Of a stretch of 64,000 nt of DNA, positions 1 to 11,872 are shown piece after piece. The stretch is from Clavulina sp. PMI_390 (Eukaryota; Basidiomycota; Agaricomycetes; Cantharellales; Hydnaceae): positions 62,001 to 126,000 of the forward strand of contig WIDE01000004.1 in NCBI GenBank assembly GCA_015039315.1. Direction: 5' to 3'. Both the position numbers and the translations under genes were made by a program. The notes beneath the pieces are model-generated. The model was not told the origin of the DNA. It searched no databases and saw only the letters and a program-made list of their open reading frames with translations. The number at the start of each line of letters is the position of its first letter. The stretch's first letter is position 1.

Positions 1-29
1 TCACGTCAAGTTGGTGCAATTGAACTCAC

Positions 30-509
30 GGCGTGACCGGAGAGCCCACTTCGGGGTGAGCGGGCAGGATCTCCCCAAACGAGTCCTTATAATGTGCTGC
101 GCCTCCCCGTAATTCCTCCGCGTGATCAATGACTCCGCCCGTAAGGTACAGACTCATAATTATTGTAATACAAGCAAGCCCAATTTGACACAGGTTTTCA
201 TAAAGGAAGACCTAGAGCATCCCCGGCGATTACTGGGGATCGGAGGTCCGATAGCTTAACAAACTACAAGAGCAGTGTTTCCTCGACTTGCACGCGACAA
301 TCACTTAGCGCTCGGTAGTACAAAGCCTCTCTGATCTCCTTGCTGACAAGGCTGAAACTTACCAAGCGGCTGGGATAGCAAGGCCAATGCTTGTATGGAA
401 AAAGGGCCTGGGCGCTAGCAGTGGCAGACAGCACGCCGCAGACCGAGTACAGAACTAGCAATAAAGGATATGACGAGAAGTAAGCAAGTATTAAATAACT
501 AGGGTACAA
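30..509 (-). CDS. possible 5' part of a secreted-protein gene running off the left edge
   Basis: I do not recognise this gene. An open stretch read leftwards from 509 begins with Met and a hydrophobic, signal-peptide-like leader (leucine-rich, ending in an Ala-rich SATASAQA segment). It meets a good GTAAGT donor after the residues YPSRL. A second stretch (157 down to 30) reads as ordinary protein (GGVIDHAEELRGG...) and stops exactly at a GTGAGT donor, so it looks like an internal or first exon continuing beyond position 1. Whether the two pieces belong to one gene is not resolved. The stretch between them has stops in all frames and no convincing acceptor. Confidence 0.25.
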
Positions 510-755
510 TGAAATGGAAGCGAGACGGTAGCGATAGTGGCAACTGTGGCATTAAGAGGGTTTCTGTGCATGGACATGGGGATATAGAGAAGAAGGTGTG
601 AATCGTGATTACAGGGAGTGGGGCAAGTCAATAATAGCGAGCAGTTGAACAAGCTCGTCTCTCTTAGGGCAACGAGAATAACACGAGGATGGGAGATGGT
701 TTGGGGCGCTGGTGGGGGAGGAGATGCATGTGAGTTACCCTCCCAGGAGGATGCT

Positions 756-3076
756 TCAGGTTGTTATGGAGCTCGCTGCCGTGCTGAGCGTGTCTTTTAT
801 CAAGGTAGGAGTTTCGGCTGAGGAGTGAACTGTAAATGATGAGGAAACCCGAGGAGGCGAAATTACTCACCCCATGCTGGGAATAATGAGACAATCTCGT
901 CGAGAAAGTCAAGTAACAGCTCAATTGCCTCGCAGTAGTCTGTGGTGAGTCTCAGATTTTCTTTCGTTTCAGCTCGCTGCAGTTCGCGAGTGATGGCACG
1001 AATGGCATTCATCGCATGAACCTGTCAAATCGCATGAGGAGCTGCACTAGATCCACGATGGGAGGAAAGAAGGAAACTTACTGCATTCACTAGACCCATC
1101 CTTACAGTATGAAGTCGACTATGCCTTCGAAGATTTTGGCAGATGCCTATCAGCGTTCGCACGCATTTGAGCATCTTTCTTCTTGCTTCGGCGTCGTCGC
1201 TGGGCCTCAAGCTTTGTAATATAAGCTCGTTCCCCCAGAGGGTGATGTGTGCGAGATGTAGGATTGGGTTGAACATACGAGCGGCGTCCGAGGGCGAAAG
1301 TCCGGTTGGGTCAGGCAATCGAGGAAGGGAGGCTTGTTGAGTATGCAGTTGGTCCTCCAAATCTTTGTATTCGTCTTCGAGCCCGGCGAGCCCGTTTGCT
1401 AGGGTGATGTAAAGCAATGTGAATTGGTGTGTGCCACACGGAGAAACTAGAACACAACGCATACCAGCAGCGTATTGGGAGAATCTATTCACTCGCTCAG
1501 TGATCCTCGTCATGGATAGTCTCATGTGTACTTTTGAACCCCAGCGCTCCGTTGAGGTGCCATCTCCGATCTAGTGATTTCGGTTAGATGCTTGAAACAG
1601 CGCGATATGGGAATGGGCGGACCTCGGCAACCTGGCATTTAAGGGACGCCTCCTCGGAGGCCGATGCCCACCGATCATCGTACGGGAATGTGGCAGGGGC
1701 ACCATATAAGACGGGCATGACTTGATCGGCGATATAGATCGAGTGTGCCAGCCGAATTCGGTCCATTGCTTCAGACTCACTCCTGGGTTCATCTAACATG
1801 TATTCACTACCAAAGCAGGTATGGTTTGCGTCGAAAGAGGAGGGACTTGAGGGAAGACTGAGGCCACATGCTATTGCAAAGCGCGCGGCTGCTCCAACCA
1901 CTGCGAATCCCTCCACCACTCGCCGTTCTTTCGTTAGGTAGCTCCCTAGCAGAATGCTAGCCCATAGAAAATGAGTCATGCGATCCGCATACTTGAGAGA
2001 TTTTGCGAGGAAATAGCGAGTACGCTTGACAAAAAAGGGCTCNNNNNNNNNNNNNNNNNNNNNNNNNNNNNNNNNNNNNNNNNNNNNNNNNNNNNNNNNN
2101 NNNNNNNNNNNNNNNNNNNNNNNNNNNNNNNNNNNNNNNNNNNNNNNNNNNNNNNNNNNNNNNNNNNNNNNNNNNNNNNNNNNNNNNNNNNNNNNNNNNN
2201 NNNNNNNNNNNNNNNNNNNNNNNNNNNNNNNNNNNNNNNNNNNNNNNNNNNNNNNNNNNNNNNNNNNNNNNNNNNNNNNNNNNNNNNNNNNNNNNNNNNN
2301 NNNNNNNNNNNNNNNNNNNNNNNNNNNNNNNNNNNNNNNNNNNNNNNNNNNNNNNNNNNNNNNNNNNNNNNNNNNNNNNNNNNNNNNNNNNNNNNNNNNN
2401 NNNNNNNNNNNNNNNNNNNNNNNNNNNNNNNNNNNNNNNNNNNNNNNNNNNNNNNNNNNNNNNNNNNNNNNNNNNNNNNNNNNNNNNNNNNNNNNNNNNN
2501 NNNNNNNNNNNNNNNNNNNNNNNNNNNNNNNNNNNNNNNNNNNNNNNNNNNNNNNNNNNNNNNNNNNNNNNNNNNNNNNNNNNNNNNNNNNNNNNNNACG
2601 ATAATTTCTAATTCCATTGCCCGCTTCTCAAGGATCTGTGTCATCGGCGGTCGTCGAGCCACGCCAGAGGCATAGCTACACTCTTTCCGCAACGAGTGAC
2701 AACGCGAGCACGTCGGCCTGAAGCCGTCGCATCTCTAGCAACAGTTGATGACCGCAGCACAAACAAGATGTTGACAGTCGATACAATTAAGTGTCAAGGT
2801 CAAGATTGAAGGTATTATTCAAAAATCGCGCCGTGTGTCGCGAGCGGGGAGCAAAGAAGAAAAGGGTTGGAATTAACTCGTGAGAATATTACAGCTGGCA
2901 AAGCCAAAACGCACCATCTTGAGCCTCCGGCACTCATAACATGCTGCTCCTTTGGCAAGTAAGGCCATAGCGACTTGAGGACTACCTACGGCGTCTAGAG
3001 CTTGGTAAGGAAACGTCCTGAGCGGCCATGGGGAAGATTTGCTTTCAAATCCACTCTTGTTATGGTCCGTGTTCAT
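756..3076 (-). CDS. Zn2Cys6 fungal transcription factor (interrupted by assembly gap)
   Basis: Nuclear DNA-binding regulator of the fungal binuclear zinc cluster class. Splicing out 2735-2914 joins CYECRRLKM to RCDGFRPTCSRC, giving a perfect C-x2-C-x6-C-x6-C-x2-C-x6-C cluster. A basic and helical linker (ARRPPMTQILEKRAMELE) follows, of the kind that forms the dimerisation coil. The sequence gap 2043-2597 then removes the start of the middle region. Downstream exons (1623 up to the gap, 1465-1570, 1082-1398, 871-1021, 756-829) are separated by introns at 1571-1622, 1399-1464, 1022-1081 and 830-870. They carry the fungal_trans-like helical region. The last intron (41 nt) is short; without it the protein would stop at 863. 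The start may instead be the internal MALLAKG Met just before the cluster. The target pathway cannot be inferred from neighbours. Confidence 0.85.
2043..2597. other. assembly gap (555 N)
   Basis: A continuous run of undetermined bases lies inside the zinc-cluster transcription factor gene. It hides the region between the DNA-binding domain and the middle regulatory domain, so any intron or frame there is unknown. Confidence 1.
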
Positions 3077-3304
3077 GCGAATCGCAAAACAGCGTGACCA
3101 AGCACCAATCTTGGGGTCATCTTCGCTATTTATGATTAACCCAATGGTTCCTCTATCCTGTCATTACTCTACACATAATGTATAACTACTGCAGGTTAAT
3201 GAACGCATATACGCGCTGATAACGAAGATCTAGATGGGTAGCTGATGCTGATGGGAGGTGGGACGACAAAGGTAGCTACTCCACCACTTTCAGATGACGA
3301 TCAG

Positions 3305-5827
3305 TTAGTGGTCTGCAGAAGCACCAGCAGTAGTCTCCGATGGCCCACGTGGCTTGGCTGACCGCCGTTTCGACTTTTCCTTCCCCGTCGGCCGACGAGA
3401 AGCTGCCAACTTTGCCTCCAGCGTAGGAAGAATGGTTCGTACTGGTTTACCCCTCATGGTCCATCGTCCCTGCGCATGAACGTGGTGATCTTCTACGGGA
3501 AGCTTGAACGTCCGAGGTAGAGCAGGTTCGGTATAAGAAGGAAGATGTTTGTCAGGGGTTAGCGGTATGTCAAAAGTGGTTGACAGAGATGACGGATCAA
3601 AAGAAGCCGCGTTGAGAGATCGAGCCAGGTCTCCGAATTCAGAGTGGTTCCGGGTTGTTGGCTCGTGCTGATCGGGAAGCAGTGGGGCATACTCATCGTC
3701 ATTGCCATTCTTCGCACGGAGAAGAGAGTAGTCTTCCACTGTCAGCGGTAGCGGTGCTGAGAACAGAGATGCATCTTCTGCCACTTCAGCAGATTCTTGG
3801 CGAATCTCCTCCAACTGGCCCGCTGTGAGCGCTGCGGACCACTTTCTTCGTAGTTCTTCCCGCAGCTCTCGCGCACGAGCCAAGGATTTGACATCCTCTG
3901 GCCCAGCATCGGCTTTTAGTTCTTGAAGCAGCTTCGAGTCTCGTATGCGGTTTATTGCGTGCTGGGTGCGCGAGATCTGCGAGGCTGTAGCCTGTAGAAC
4001 ATTGGATTCCCAGACCATGGACGCGTCCAGGTCTTTGGCGGTACGCATTTGAATCCTCAGGTGCTGATTATGGTCGTAAAGGTTCTGAGATGTATTATAT
4101 GCTACAAAGGCATACAGTTCGTATCAGTCACGGCATAATCAGACCAAGAGATGACAAAAAGAGAACTCACGAGACAATTCTTCTCCCAAAGTTGACTGTT
4201 CGGGACCGTACATCTGCAGGAGCTTGCTCATCCCACTAATCATCAAGATTGCTCGCTTCTTGACCTCGAGCACCTCTCGCTGGCGGGCCAACAGCCATCG
4301 CATCAATTGCAGGTCGTGCTTTCGGTCCGCAATACGATAAATGGCCTTGAACATGTGGATATTCACGCCGACGGTTGCACGAGGGACTTCGTGCCTTAGA
4401 CGACGGAGGGTGTCTAGTGTAATCACAGGTGTTCGTGAGGCGCCTCCGTCATAAAGGATATCCCGAATGCGCGTGGCAATGGCTTGCTCCTGAGCCTTTT
4501 CTGTTTCGATTGCTCGGGAGAGGTAGTTCTGCGCTAGCACTTTGCTCCCCAGCTTAGCAGAGTACTGGATAAGGTATGTGAAGGTTTGGGTGTTGGGTTG
4601 AGCAGGCTCGGAGCGATGGAGGGTGTTGGAGGTCGGGGTGGGAGTGACATAGTGGGGCTCGTCGTCGTCGAGACCGTCTTCGTACCCGTACGCCTCGTGC
4701 TTTACTCGTAGCGGGGGAAGCGGGGAGGTAAGAGATTCGAAAGCACCAATCATGGCTGTCAGCGAGCCATTCGTTGGGGAACCCAAAGTCTTGACAATGG
4801 TGTTGAGGGTAGCGGTCGAAATGGGGGGCAAGGAGTAAGGGTCTCTTCGAGGATCATTGGAGGTGAAAGTGCGAGTAGCATCCTTCTGGATCAACTCCAG
4901 ATAATGCTTCACAAATTGTGGAGGGATGACATCAGGTTGAGAGACGTCGACACCGTGCAAAGCCGCGACAGTATGTGAGAAATGCTGCGTCGAAGGCTGG
5001 ATGGCACCAATAATGCGCGTACAATGATCAGCAATTTGGGGAGTATGTTCTATACCTGCATCCTTCAGTTGTTGCATGAGTGAACGGAATTCATCGTCGA
5101 CGAGCTGGACGATTCCTTCACGAGTCACTTCCCATTCTTTCACCAAGGCCAACTTGCGAACGAGACTATACAAGACAAGCTCGTATGTCCGCGGTACAGG
5201 TGCGCGTCGACCTTCCTTCATGGAAGCAAGTAGGTCAAGGGAACCCTGCATATTACCCCAGACGGCATTATGCAGAAGGACCAAATGACAGTCTTCCAGG
5301 GTTGGAAGAGAGCCTGAGAACCGGATATTGTCGAGAATTGTGTCTATTCGCGTCTGATATGGGCACCAGCCTTTCAAGGAAGCGACCGCTCGGCTCTTTC
5401 GTGCCTGCTCAGACATAGGGCCGGGGAGAGCTTTGGTGTAATGAGGAAGGCATCGTCGTAGAGCACGGCTGTGTATTTCGACAGGAATAACGGATGGGTC
5501 AAGAATGTGTGCTTGTAAAAGGCTCGAGTATGCCTGCCAAGTGTCGTCGGGGGAGGATAGGTGTGAGGGGCGGTCAAAGAGGTATAGCAGAGATTGGTAT
5601 TCTCTCGAGTTCGCGAGGGTTTGGGGGACATTCGGAATGGAGCGGAGGTTGTGTTTGTCGGTGCTGCTGGTGCTGGCAGGAGCAGGAGCTGCAGCACTCC
5701 CACTGGCACCTGGGCTACTCGACGAGGAGGCTATGCTCGCAGCCGTCGAAACAGAACGCGAGCATGACGTGCATACATAGGAATTTTGGTGCAAAAGCCA
5801 GCGACGAGAGCTCAGACAACGACGCAT
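3305..5827 (-). CDS. probable mitochondrial protein, PPR-like helical repeats suspected
   Basis: Two exons (4171-5827 and 3305-4101) joined across a 69-nt intron keep the frame and give 817 residues. The N-terminus (MRRCLSSRRWLLHQ...) is rich in Arg and Ser with no acid, as in a mitochondrial presequence, and is followed by a Ser/Ala-rich linker. The middle (residues about 80-550) is predominantly alpha-helical with spaced helical pairs (for example VPRTYELVLYSLVRKLALV and NTQTFTYLIQYSAKLGSKV) that resemble pentatricopeptide-type repeats. This would suggest organellar RNA work, but I cannot assign it firmly. The C-terminal 250 residues hold a charged helix and a basic tail. It is divergently placed 112 bp from ARP4. 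Confidence 0.8.
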
Positions 5828-5939
5828 GGACTTGCGTTCGCAGACCCAAAAGTTGGCGCCAAAATTTTGTGTGACAGCGTGACACCCTCAATTGAGTCGC
5901 GTCCAACTGCTTCTTTGGGAACAGCGCGTTTGGTACACA
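5828..5939. promoter_or_regulatory. compact bidirectional promoter (mitochondrial gene / ARP4)
   Basis: Only 112 bp separate the two divergent start codons, so the core promoters must overlap. A near-palindromic pair of GGCGCCAAAATTTTG-type bases sits at about 5855-5872. No TATA box is visible. Confidence 0.55.
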
Positions 5940-7807
5940 ATGGCTCACGGAGGAGGTATGTGCACGAGTGTAAAGGAGAAAACAGAGCTTACTGACGTGC
6001 TGTGTGCCCTATAGACGAAGTTTCAGCCCTTGTGCTCGATATTGGGACGTCCACAGTCCGAGCTGGGTACGCTGGTGAAGACACGCCCCGAAGCGTGTTC
6101 TCCACAACGTATGGGTACATCCCAACTGCAGGCGCACAAGACCCTATAACGGGCGTCTCGTCAACTGATGCCCAACTATTCCTCGGAGATCGTGTCTCTA
6201 CCTGGAGAGCAAGCATGGAAGCAACCAACCCAATGCAGGATGGCCTGAGTGCGTTACAGTCCCAACTTTCTGCTTCTTGCTATTCAAGCAGGGCTAAATT
6301 CCTTCTTGTTTCCCCTGGAAACTAGTTTCGGACTTTTCTGCGATCCCCCAAATCATATCGCACGCGTTTGTTCAGCAAATGAAAGTGAACCCTCCCGATC
6401 ACCCCGTCATTGTCACAGAGGCACCCTGGAACACGCCCGAGAATCGACAACGGATGGCTCAGATCATGTTTGAGGAGTTCAAGGTCCCTGCGTTTTATAT
6501 TTCCAACAATGCGGTCCTTAGCTCGTGAGCGATTCAGTGCCTGCAATATTTTGTTGAGGGTCTAACTCTTGTGCAGGTTCGCAGCTGGGAAAGGTACCTC
6601 TCTGGTGATCGACATTGGGAAAAGCACGGCGAGCGTTGTCCCCATTTCTGATGGGTTCGTTCTTCGGAAAGGTTTGTGGGTCTCATCGCAGTAGCCCTCA
6701 AATACTGAGAGCTTCCTTCCTTCAACAGGAATATCAAGAGGTACCCTTCCGCGGATCGTCCAGCGAACGGCAGCAAGGATCCTTGCGAACCCAGCGACGG
6801 GTCCTGTTGCCCGTCCACCCGTCGACCTTACCCCACATCAACTCATCGCATCCAAAAAGGTAAGCTCACTCTCCGTTCATTTGTCCCCGCTATTACTTAT
6901 ATTGCATGATCCTTACAGACGGTCGAGCCTGGAGTTCCTCCTGAATTTACTCTCCGCGAGAACAGAAAAGCACAGACAGCTGATAGCTGGCTCCAGTGGA
7001 CACAGGATCGCGAGGTGGACGAATGGATGCAACATACGTCTGGTGTATTAGAAACCGGATGGAACGAACAGTAAGCCTGCGCCAGACCACTCCGGCGCAC
7101 AAGTAGGCGCTCATCGCTTCTTCACCTCGAAATTTTCGTGAATCATTTAGGTTGGCCGCGACTCGCCCTGGCAAACACTATGAGTTTCCCTCAGGTTACA
7201 ACTTAACTTTTGGTTCAGAGAGATTCATTGCAGGGGAGATGTTCTTCCGCGCGCCCATCCAACCGGTGAGTTACCTATATTCTTCGCCTCCTAATCACTC
7301 ATGAACACATTCAAATTCTTCCTCAACCAAACAGGACCCAAGCATCACACCATCTCTCACTCTGCCCGACCTTATTCATAAAACGATTGAGAATACCGAG
7401 CCAGACGTCCGCCCCGCCTTGCTTTCCAACGTCGTGCTCACTGGGGGAGGCTCGCTTTTGCCTGGGCTGGCCGATCGCATATACAACGAACTACAAAGGA
7501 AATATCCTTCAGTGAGTGCAGCCTTTCGGGATGTTTTATCTCTCTGCTCGTACATCATCTTGGGTGCTGAGTTGTGGTATCTGTAGCAAAAAGTCAAGAT
7601 GCATGCTACAGGCCATACGACAGAGCGCAAATACGGTGCTTGGCTTGGCGGAAGCATCGTTGCCAGTCTGGGGACTTTCCACCAACTCTGGATCAGTGCA
7701 GAGGAATATCAGGCAAGTTTCGCGCTGTCTGTTGATACGTTGCAGTTGGAGACTAACTTCTCTCATAGGAGCATGGCGCCAATATTGTCATGTCGAGGTG
7801 CAAGTAA
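5940..7807 (+). CDS. ARP4: actin-related protein 4 (Arp4), chromatin remodeller subunit
   Basis: Nuclear actin-related protein; in yeast Arp4 is shared by the NuA4 acetyltransferase and the INO80 and SWR1 remodellers. A tiny first exon (5940-5955, MAHGG) joins [23 protein letters not shown], the actin-fold phosphate-1 loop. Later exons give the [20 protein letters not shown] segment, the second phosphate loop ([21 protein letters not shown]), and the adenosine loop ([17 protein letters not shown]). They end in [25 protein letters not shown] and a short tail finishing Cys-Lys-stop at 7805-7807. The intron at 7713-7768 begins GC rather than GT (CAG|GCAAGT). Removing it restores the expected C-terminus. 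Tail-to-tail with FMN1. Confidence 0.93.
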
Positions 7808-7956
7808 GCCATATGGCTTTTCTCTACACCCTCGTGCTGTTGGCTCCTCTGCTATGGCGATGTGCAGGGACGCAGCCAAAACTTGTCATGTATTTGCTAT
7901 TCAGCCTCTATTACTTTGTAATTCAAGTATTATGGGACTATGTGTATGCATTCACA

Positions 7957-8824
7957 TCAAGAGCTCTTGGGCTGTGGTTTCGTTGACAGCACAGACCGAA
8001 GCTCATCGTAAGCAGGGCGAGCCAGCGAGGTGTGTGCCACCCTAATGTCGGTCTGAATATCCTCGATGAGGGCATCTATGCATTGGGTAGCAAGGTCAGA
8101 TTTGCAAAGTAGATGTATCAAGGTTATGTTGATCCCTACCTCTTGAAGTATAGTCGAGCTCAGGGCGAATGTAGCCCAGCACCAGAACGTCGAGGAAGTG
8201 ACCATAAAAATCAGTTGGGAACTTGTGCATGATGTGCACCTCCTAAATGCCGAGAGAGAGGAGTTCAGATAAAAGGCGTCCACGGAGAGGTAAAAAGGAG
8301 ACATTAGCGAACCGCAGTCAATTTCTCGTTCTTGTAGTATGGGTTCCATCCCAAACTCATGACCATTGGGAGCACGATGAGGTCCTCAGGTGCAAAGGTC
8401 CCTTTCTCCTCGGTCCCTTCGTGGTCCTCGTATACCTTTGCGAACCCATAGTATATGCCAGTCTTCGCAACGGAGGTGATAGGCTCCAGGGCGTCGTCCG
8501 GAAGGTTGGCTATCCTCCCTCAATGAGAACATTCATACAACATGCATACAAGGCAGTTCATAGACGTATACGGAGAGATCGGAGAGTGCGGATAAGATTC
8601 CTTGGGTAATAAAATAACAGAAAATATCATAGGAATGACGACCCACCGGTATGGCATCCAAGATCGCGGCCCCCTCTACCAAATCCGCGCTGGATTGTTC
8701 CCGAGAGCCGAATTGGATAGGGCGCCTCAGGGATTTCGGGCCCCACGATAGACGGTCTTTCCTTTCTGAAGCTCTCGGTCCTTAAAGGGGCTTCAGGGGG
8801 CGCAGCGCTCGTTGGATCAGACAT
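7957..8824 (-). CDS. FMN1: riboflavin kinase (flavokinase)
   Basis: Phosphorylates riboflavin with ATP to make FMN, the first step of flavin cofactor synthesis. Four exons (8647-8824, 8313-8509, 8140-8242, 7957-8075) give 198 residues, close to the family length. The N-terminal strand [17 protein letters not shown] matches the flavokinase start. The nucleotide-binding segment reads GCHTANLPD, where the usual PTAN motif has His in place of Pro. The central block [16 protein letters not shown] and the segment [17 protein letters not shown] carry the family's conserved Asn and Glu regions. The C-terminal helix [14 protein letters not shown] is typical. Its promoter is shared with the divergent DUF2423 gene 213 bp away. 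Confidence 0.93.
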
Positions 8825-9037
8825 CTTTTTGGTCGTTCGATTGGGAGTCAGCAGAGCTGAGCAGATCGCGTGAGACTTGCTGACTAAGAGTTTGGCAAGT
8901 CAGAGTCAACATTTTTTGTGGCACAGGTCAAAACACGCACCTCCTCATTTTCTGACCCCCAAGCACCGCTTTTCGACTCATCTTTAGCTCCCTTGCACAC
9001 ACCCATATCCCTCTCCCAAAACCCCCTCGATTTCGCT
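8825..9037. promoter_or_regulatory. bidirectional promoter FMN1 / DUF2423 gene
   Basis: A 213-bp gap lies between divergent start codons. A pyrimidine-rich stretch leads into the plus-strand gene (8985-9035, many CCC and TCTC runs), as is common just upstream of fungal starts. Confidence 0.5.
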
Positions 9038-9889
9038 ATGGCCAAGTCTCTCCGATCCAAAGCTAAGCGCACTTTCCGTCGCACCAAACGCGAGGTCATC
9101 GGGACAGACTACCAAGTCACCGATGCCGCCCGTCTCAACCGCTTGTCATCCAAACTGCGAGAAAAGTTCTCTGACAAAGAAGCCGTCGGTGATGAAGACG
9201 CTGACGAGGCGATGAACGATGCGGCTGCAGAGGATGGGGACGAGATTCTTGCAGGTTGGTGGGACTTTGCTGTCTTTGGGCTACTTGACCCCGAAGCTAT
9301 TACATTTGCTGCGAGAAGAAGTGCAGCTGGACCTGGAGACTCCATTTTCAAAGCGCTCTCTCTTCATCTTTTGGACGATGATAGGCCCTGAAGCCACGCT
9401 GCTGCTCCGATGACCATTCTTTGCATCCTGCTCTCTTACTCTGAATCATGGCATTGGCTAATCACCCGCGATCGCTTTCATTCTTCGATAGACGAGGAAA
9501 AGCCGACTGGTGCAGTCGATGGATCGAAAGAGGGCACAGGTTAGTAGTCATACTTCCCAGCAAAAAATCATCAAGCTTGACATTTTTACTCCCAAACGAC
9601 ACCACCCACCGAATTTAATCTCCTCTACCCCTCCCCACTAATCACCACATGTCTATTCACGCGCACCCGTATTCCCAAACTATTCGTAATATCAAACCCT
9701 TTTGGCTCTTCACCTGAACCAGCCTCATCATCCACCAAGATCTCCACCTCTGGCCCACGCCTTTCCCGCCGTGCGGAATGGCGCGTATCAAAAGGGATGA
9801 CAGCCCAGCCGAACCGTCCCAACAAGCTCAACAAGCAGGGGACTCCCAAAGCGCGGAGAAAGTCTGGACGGAGCCACAGACGGCGATGA
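9038..9889 (+). CDS. DUF2423 small basic nucleolar-type protein
   Basis: Three exons (9038-9254, 9492-9539, 9723-9889) give 143 residues. The start MAKSLRSKAKRTFRRTKRE is the hallmark of the DUF2423 family (yeast YBL028C type), which is linked to ribosome biogenesis. An acidic Glu/Asp/Ala middle follows. The C-terminus has the family signature around KISTSGPR and REW-like AEWRVSKG, then a highly basic tail (KARRKSGRSHRRR). The start at 9038 is preferred over an in-frame upstream Met because the family begins exactly at MAKS. The second intron (9540-9722, 183 nt) is longer than most here. Confidence 0.88.
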
Positions 9890-10219
9890 GTGATGAGCAA
9901 CCAACTGTCTCCCTATTATTCTACGAATATTTATGTTTCCTGCTTTTTGGCTCTCTCCTTGTCACTCTGTAATGTGCCATTTGCCGTTGATCGCACTCGT
10001 GCATGTGTGCTAAATCGATCCACTTTTCTCCATTGCTTCGCTGCGAAACAGCTGTTCCCGTACCGGCTACTTGTTCTCTCCAGCGTTTCAACAAATGCAA
10101 ATTCTTCACTAGGAGTCCATATATGTACATTGCAACAAAATTATGTTGAAGACTTCGCTATCGGTGTCCATCATCGGCCGCCATGGAAAAAACAGTGACG
10201 CAGTGGCATCCTGAGCACC
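9890..10219. other. intergenic, no gene seen
   Basis: This is the convergent space between the DUF2423 gene and the minus-strand hydrolase-like gene. It is AT-richer than its surroundings and has only short overlapping open frames without family features. Confidence 0.6.
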
Positions 10220-11574
10220 TCAAGCAGTCGGGTTCCCGTATATCTTGATCGTGTTTGCGGCAAAGATCGCGTCTATCCCTTCCTGCTCTACGCCAACTTC
10301 GGCGATTGATTCCCTTGCGAGGGCGTACCAGTCCTCAGGCTTTATCCTGACCTTGCCGTCGGACAAGGCAGGCGAGGTACCAAAGAGGATACGAGCATCA
10401 CCAAAGGCTTCCACGGCCGGGCCCACTGGTGATGAAGATAAAACTCAGGAAACTAGAAGACATGCCAATAATGCTCGATGTCGAAACACTCACAATACAT
10501 CTTGACTCTACGCTTCCACTCTTTGACTTGAGCCTCGCTGAGCAGACCATCGTCTCCTTCGCCAGGGTGATCCCTTCAAGTATCAGAGCATTAGCAAATT
10601 TCCGCGGTAGAGAGGTGAGTAATTACTCACCAAGCAGGGGGGATAAACTTCAAGAAGGTATTCGGTACAAGCGACAAACTACCAACGTGGCCCTGGTAGG
10701 CCAAATACCCTGGGTGACTCAAGAGCTTCACGATCGGTAGCTCCATGCTCGATTGAGGAGGCAGGACATTCGTGATCACGATCGGCGTCGCGACCTTTGA
10801 AACATTTTCCGTAGGAGCTGGAGCTGGGACCTCGCCTGCAGCGACAGCTACCTGCTTTTTCGCCCATTCTTCCATGTTAGAGGCTGCAGTCTGCGCCTTA
10901 TTGGTGGAGGAGTTTCCTTGCGCGCTAGAGAGGACGTCAGCGAGGTATTCATACCCCTCGGCATCGTCCACTGCTCCTCCAGCAATATCGATCTCGAGTG
11001 GTAGCCCTGCGTCAAGCGCCCACTGGATGCCATCTACAAGCGCAGGATTGACTGTAGATTTAGACACCGTGGTAGAAATGCTGATACGCAAGGGTTGAGG
11101 GGCAGAGAAGAACTCCGCGTTGGGGGGAACGCCTTTGTCAAGCGCAACTGGGACTGTAATTGCGTGAACCGGCACAGTTTGCGAAGCATCCTTCAGCCTG
11201 AACGATAACAAGGCATATAATGATGAGATTTTATGTTACATGGGAAGCCAAGTGCTCTTGTATCAAGGGACATACTCGGTAAGAACCCGATCCACCCCAT
11301 CTGCGGTTGGAACCGCAATGACCACCCCAGAGACTTTGGTGTTCTCCAATTCGGACTTGGCAAGCTCGTATTTACCTCCGAACGCAGCATGGGCGTCAAC
11401 GATTGATGCTGGATACAACGCCGATGGATCGGGCGCCACAGGTGCACCGTCTGATGTATCACCGCTCCCAGTCCCAAAGCTTGACGCAAATGCGGAAAGT
11501 GGCAGCTTTGGGACCTTGGGTCGACGCGATCCAACACCTGGACTCAGCGGAGGGGGAGGGATGGGGTCAGACAT
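10220..11574 (-). CDS. TIM-barrel amidohydrolase-like protein
   Basis: Cytosolic metal-dependent-hydrolase-like protein of the COG3618 / amidohydrolase-2 type. The substrate is unknown. The first exon (MSDPIPPPPLS..., low complexity) leads to SIVDAHAAFGGKYELAKSEL and GVVIAVPTADGVDRVLTE, then the second exon holds strand-helix units (ALVDGIQWALDAGLPLEIDIAGG). Two short exons in the middle give GDHPGEGDDGLLSEAQVKEWKRRVKMY. The last exon has the typical barrel end, EAFGDARILFGTSPA, then WYALARESIAEVGVEQEGID and the FAANTIKIYG segment. The usual N-terminal D-x-H-x-H reads DAHAAF, so one metal-binding His appears to be missing, and catalysis is doubtful. Confidence 0.72.
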
Positions 11575-11872
11575 TGGGGCAGAGAGAGATGGTAGGAAGG
11601 AGGAGAGCGCAAAGTGACGAACAGAGGCGCAAAGATAGATGGGCGTTGTTGTTGGATGCTGATGCAAAACTCAATTCGATCTACGATCCTCGGCACCGAC
11701 TGGACCAAAGCATCCCTGAACTTGAAAGAAAGGCGCACGAATACCCGTACATACAGTCCATGTACTCGTGTATAAACTATAGAAATCCCGATAAAGATGC
11801 TAGAGCTACCAGAACGAGCAGAAAGACTACAATAGAATGGAATGAACGATTCTGGGCCGACCACTCTCCCAG

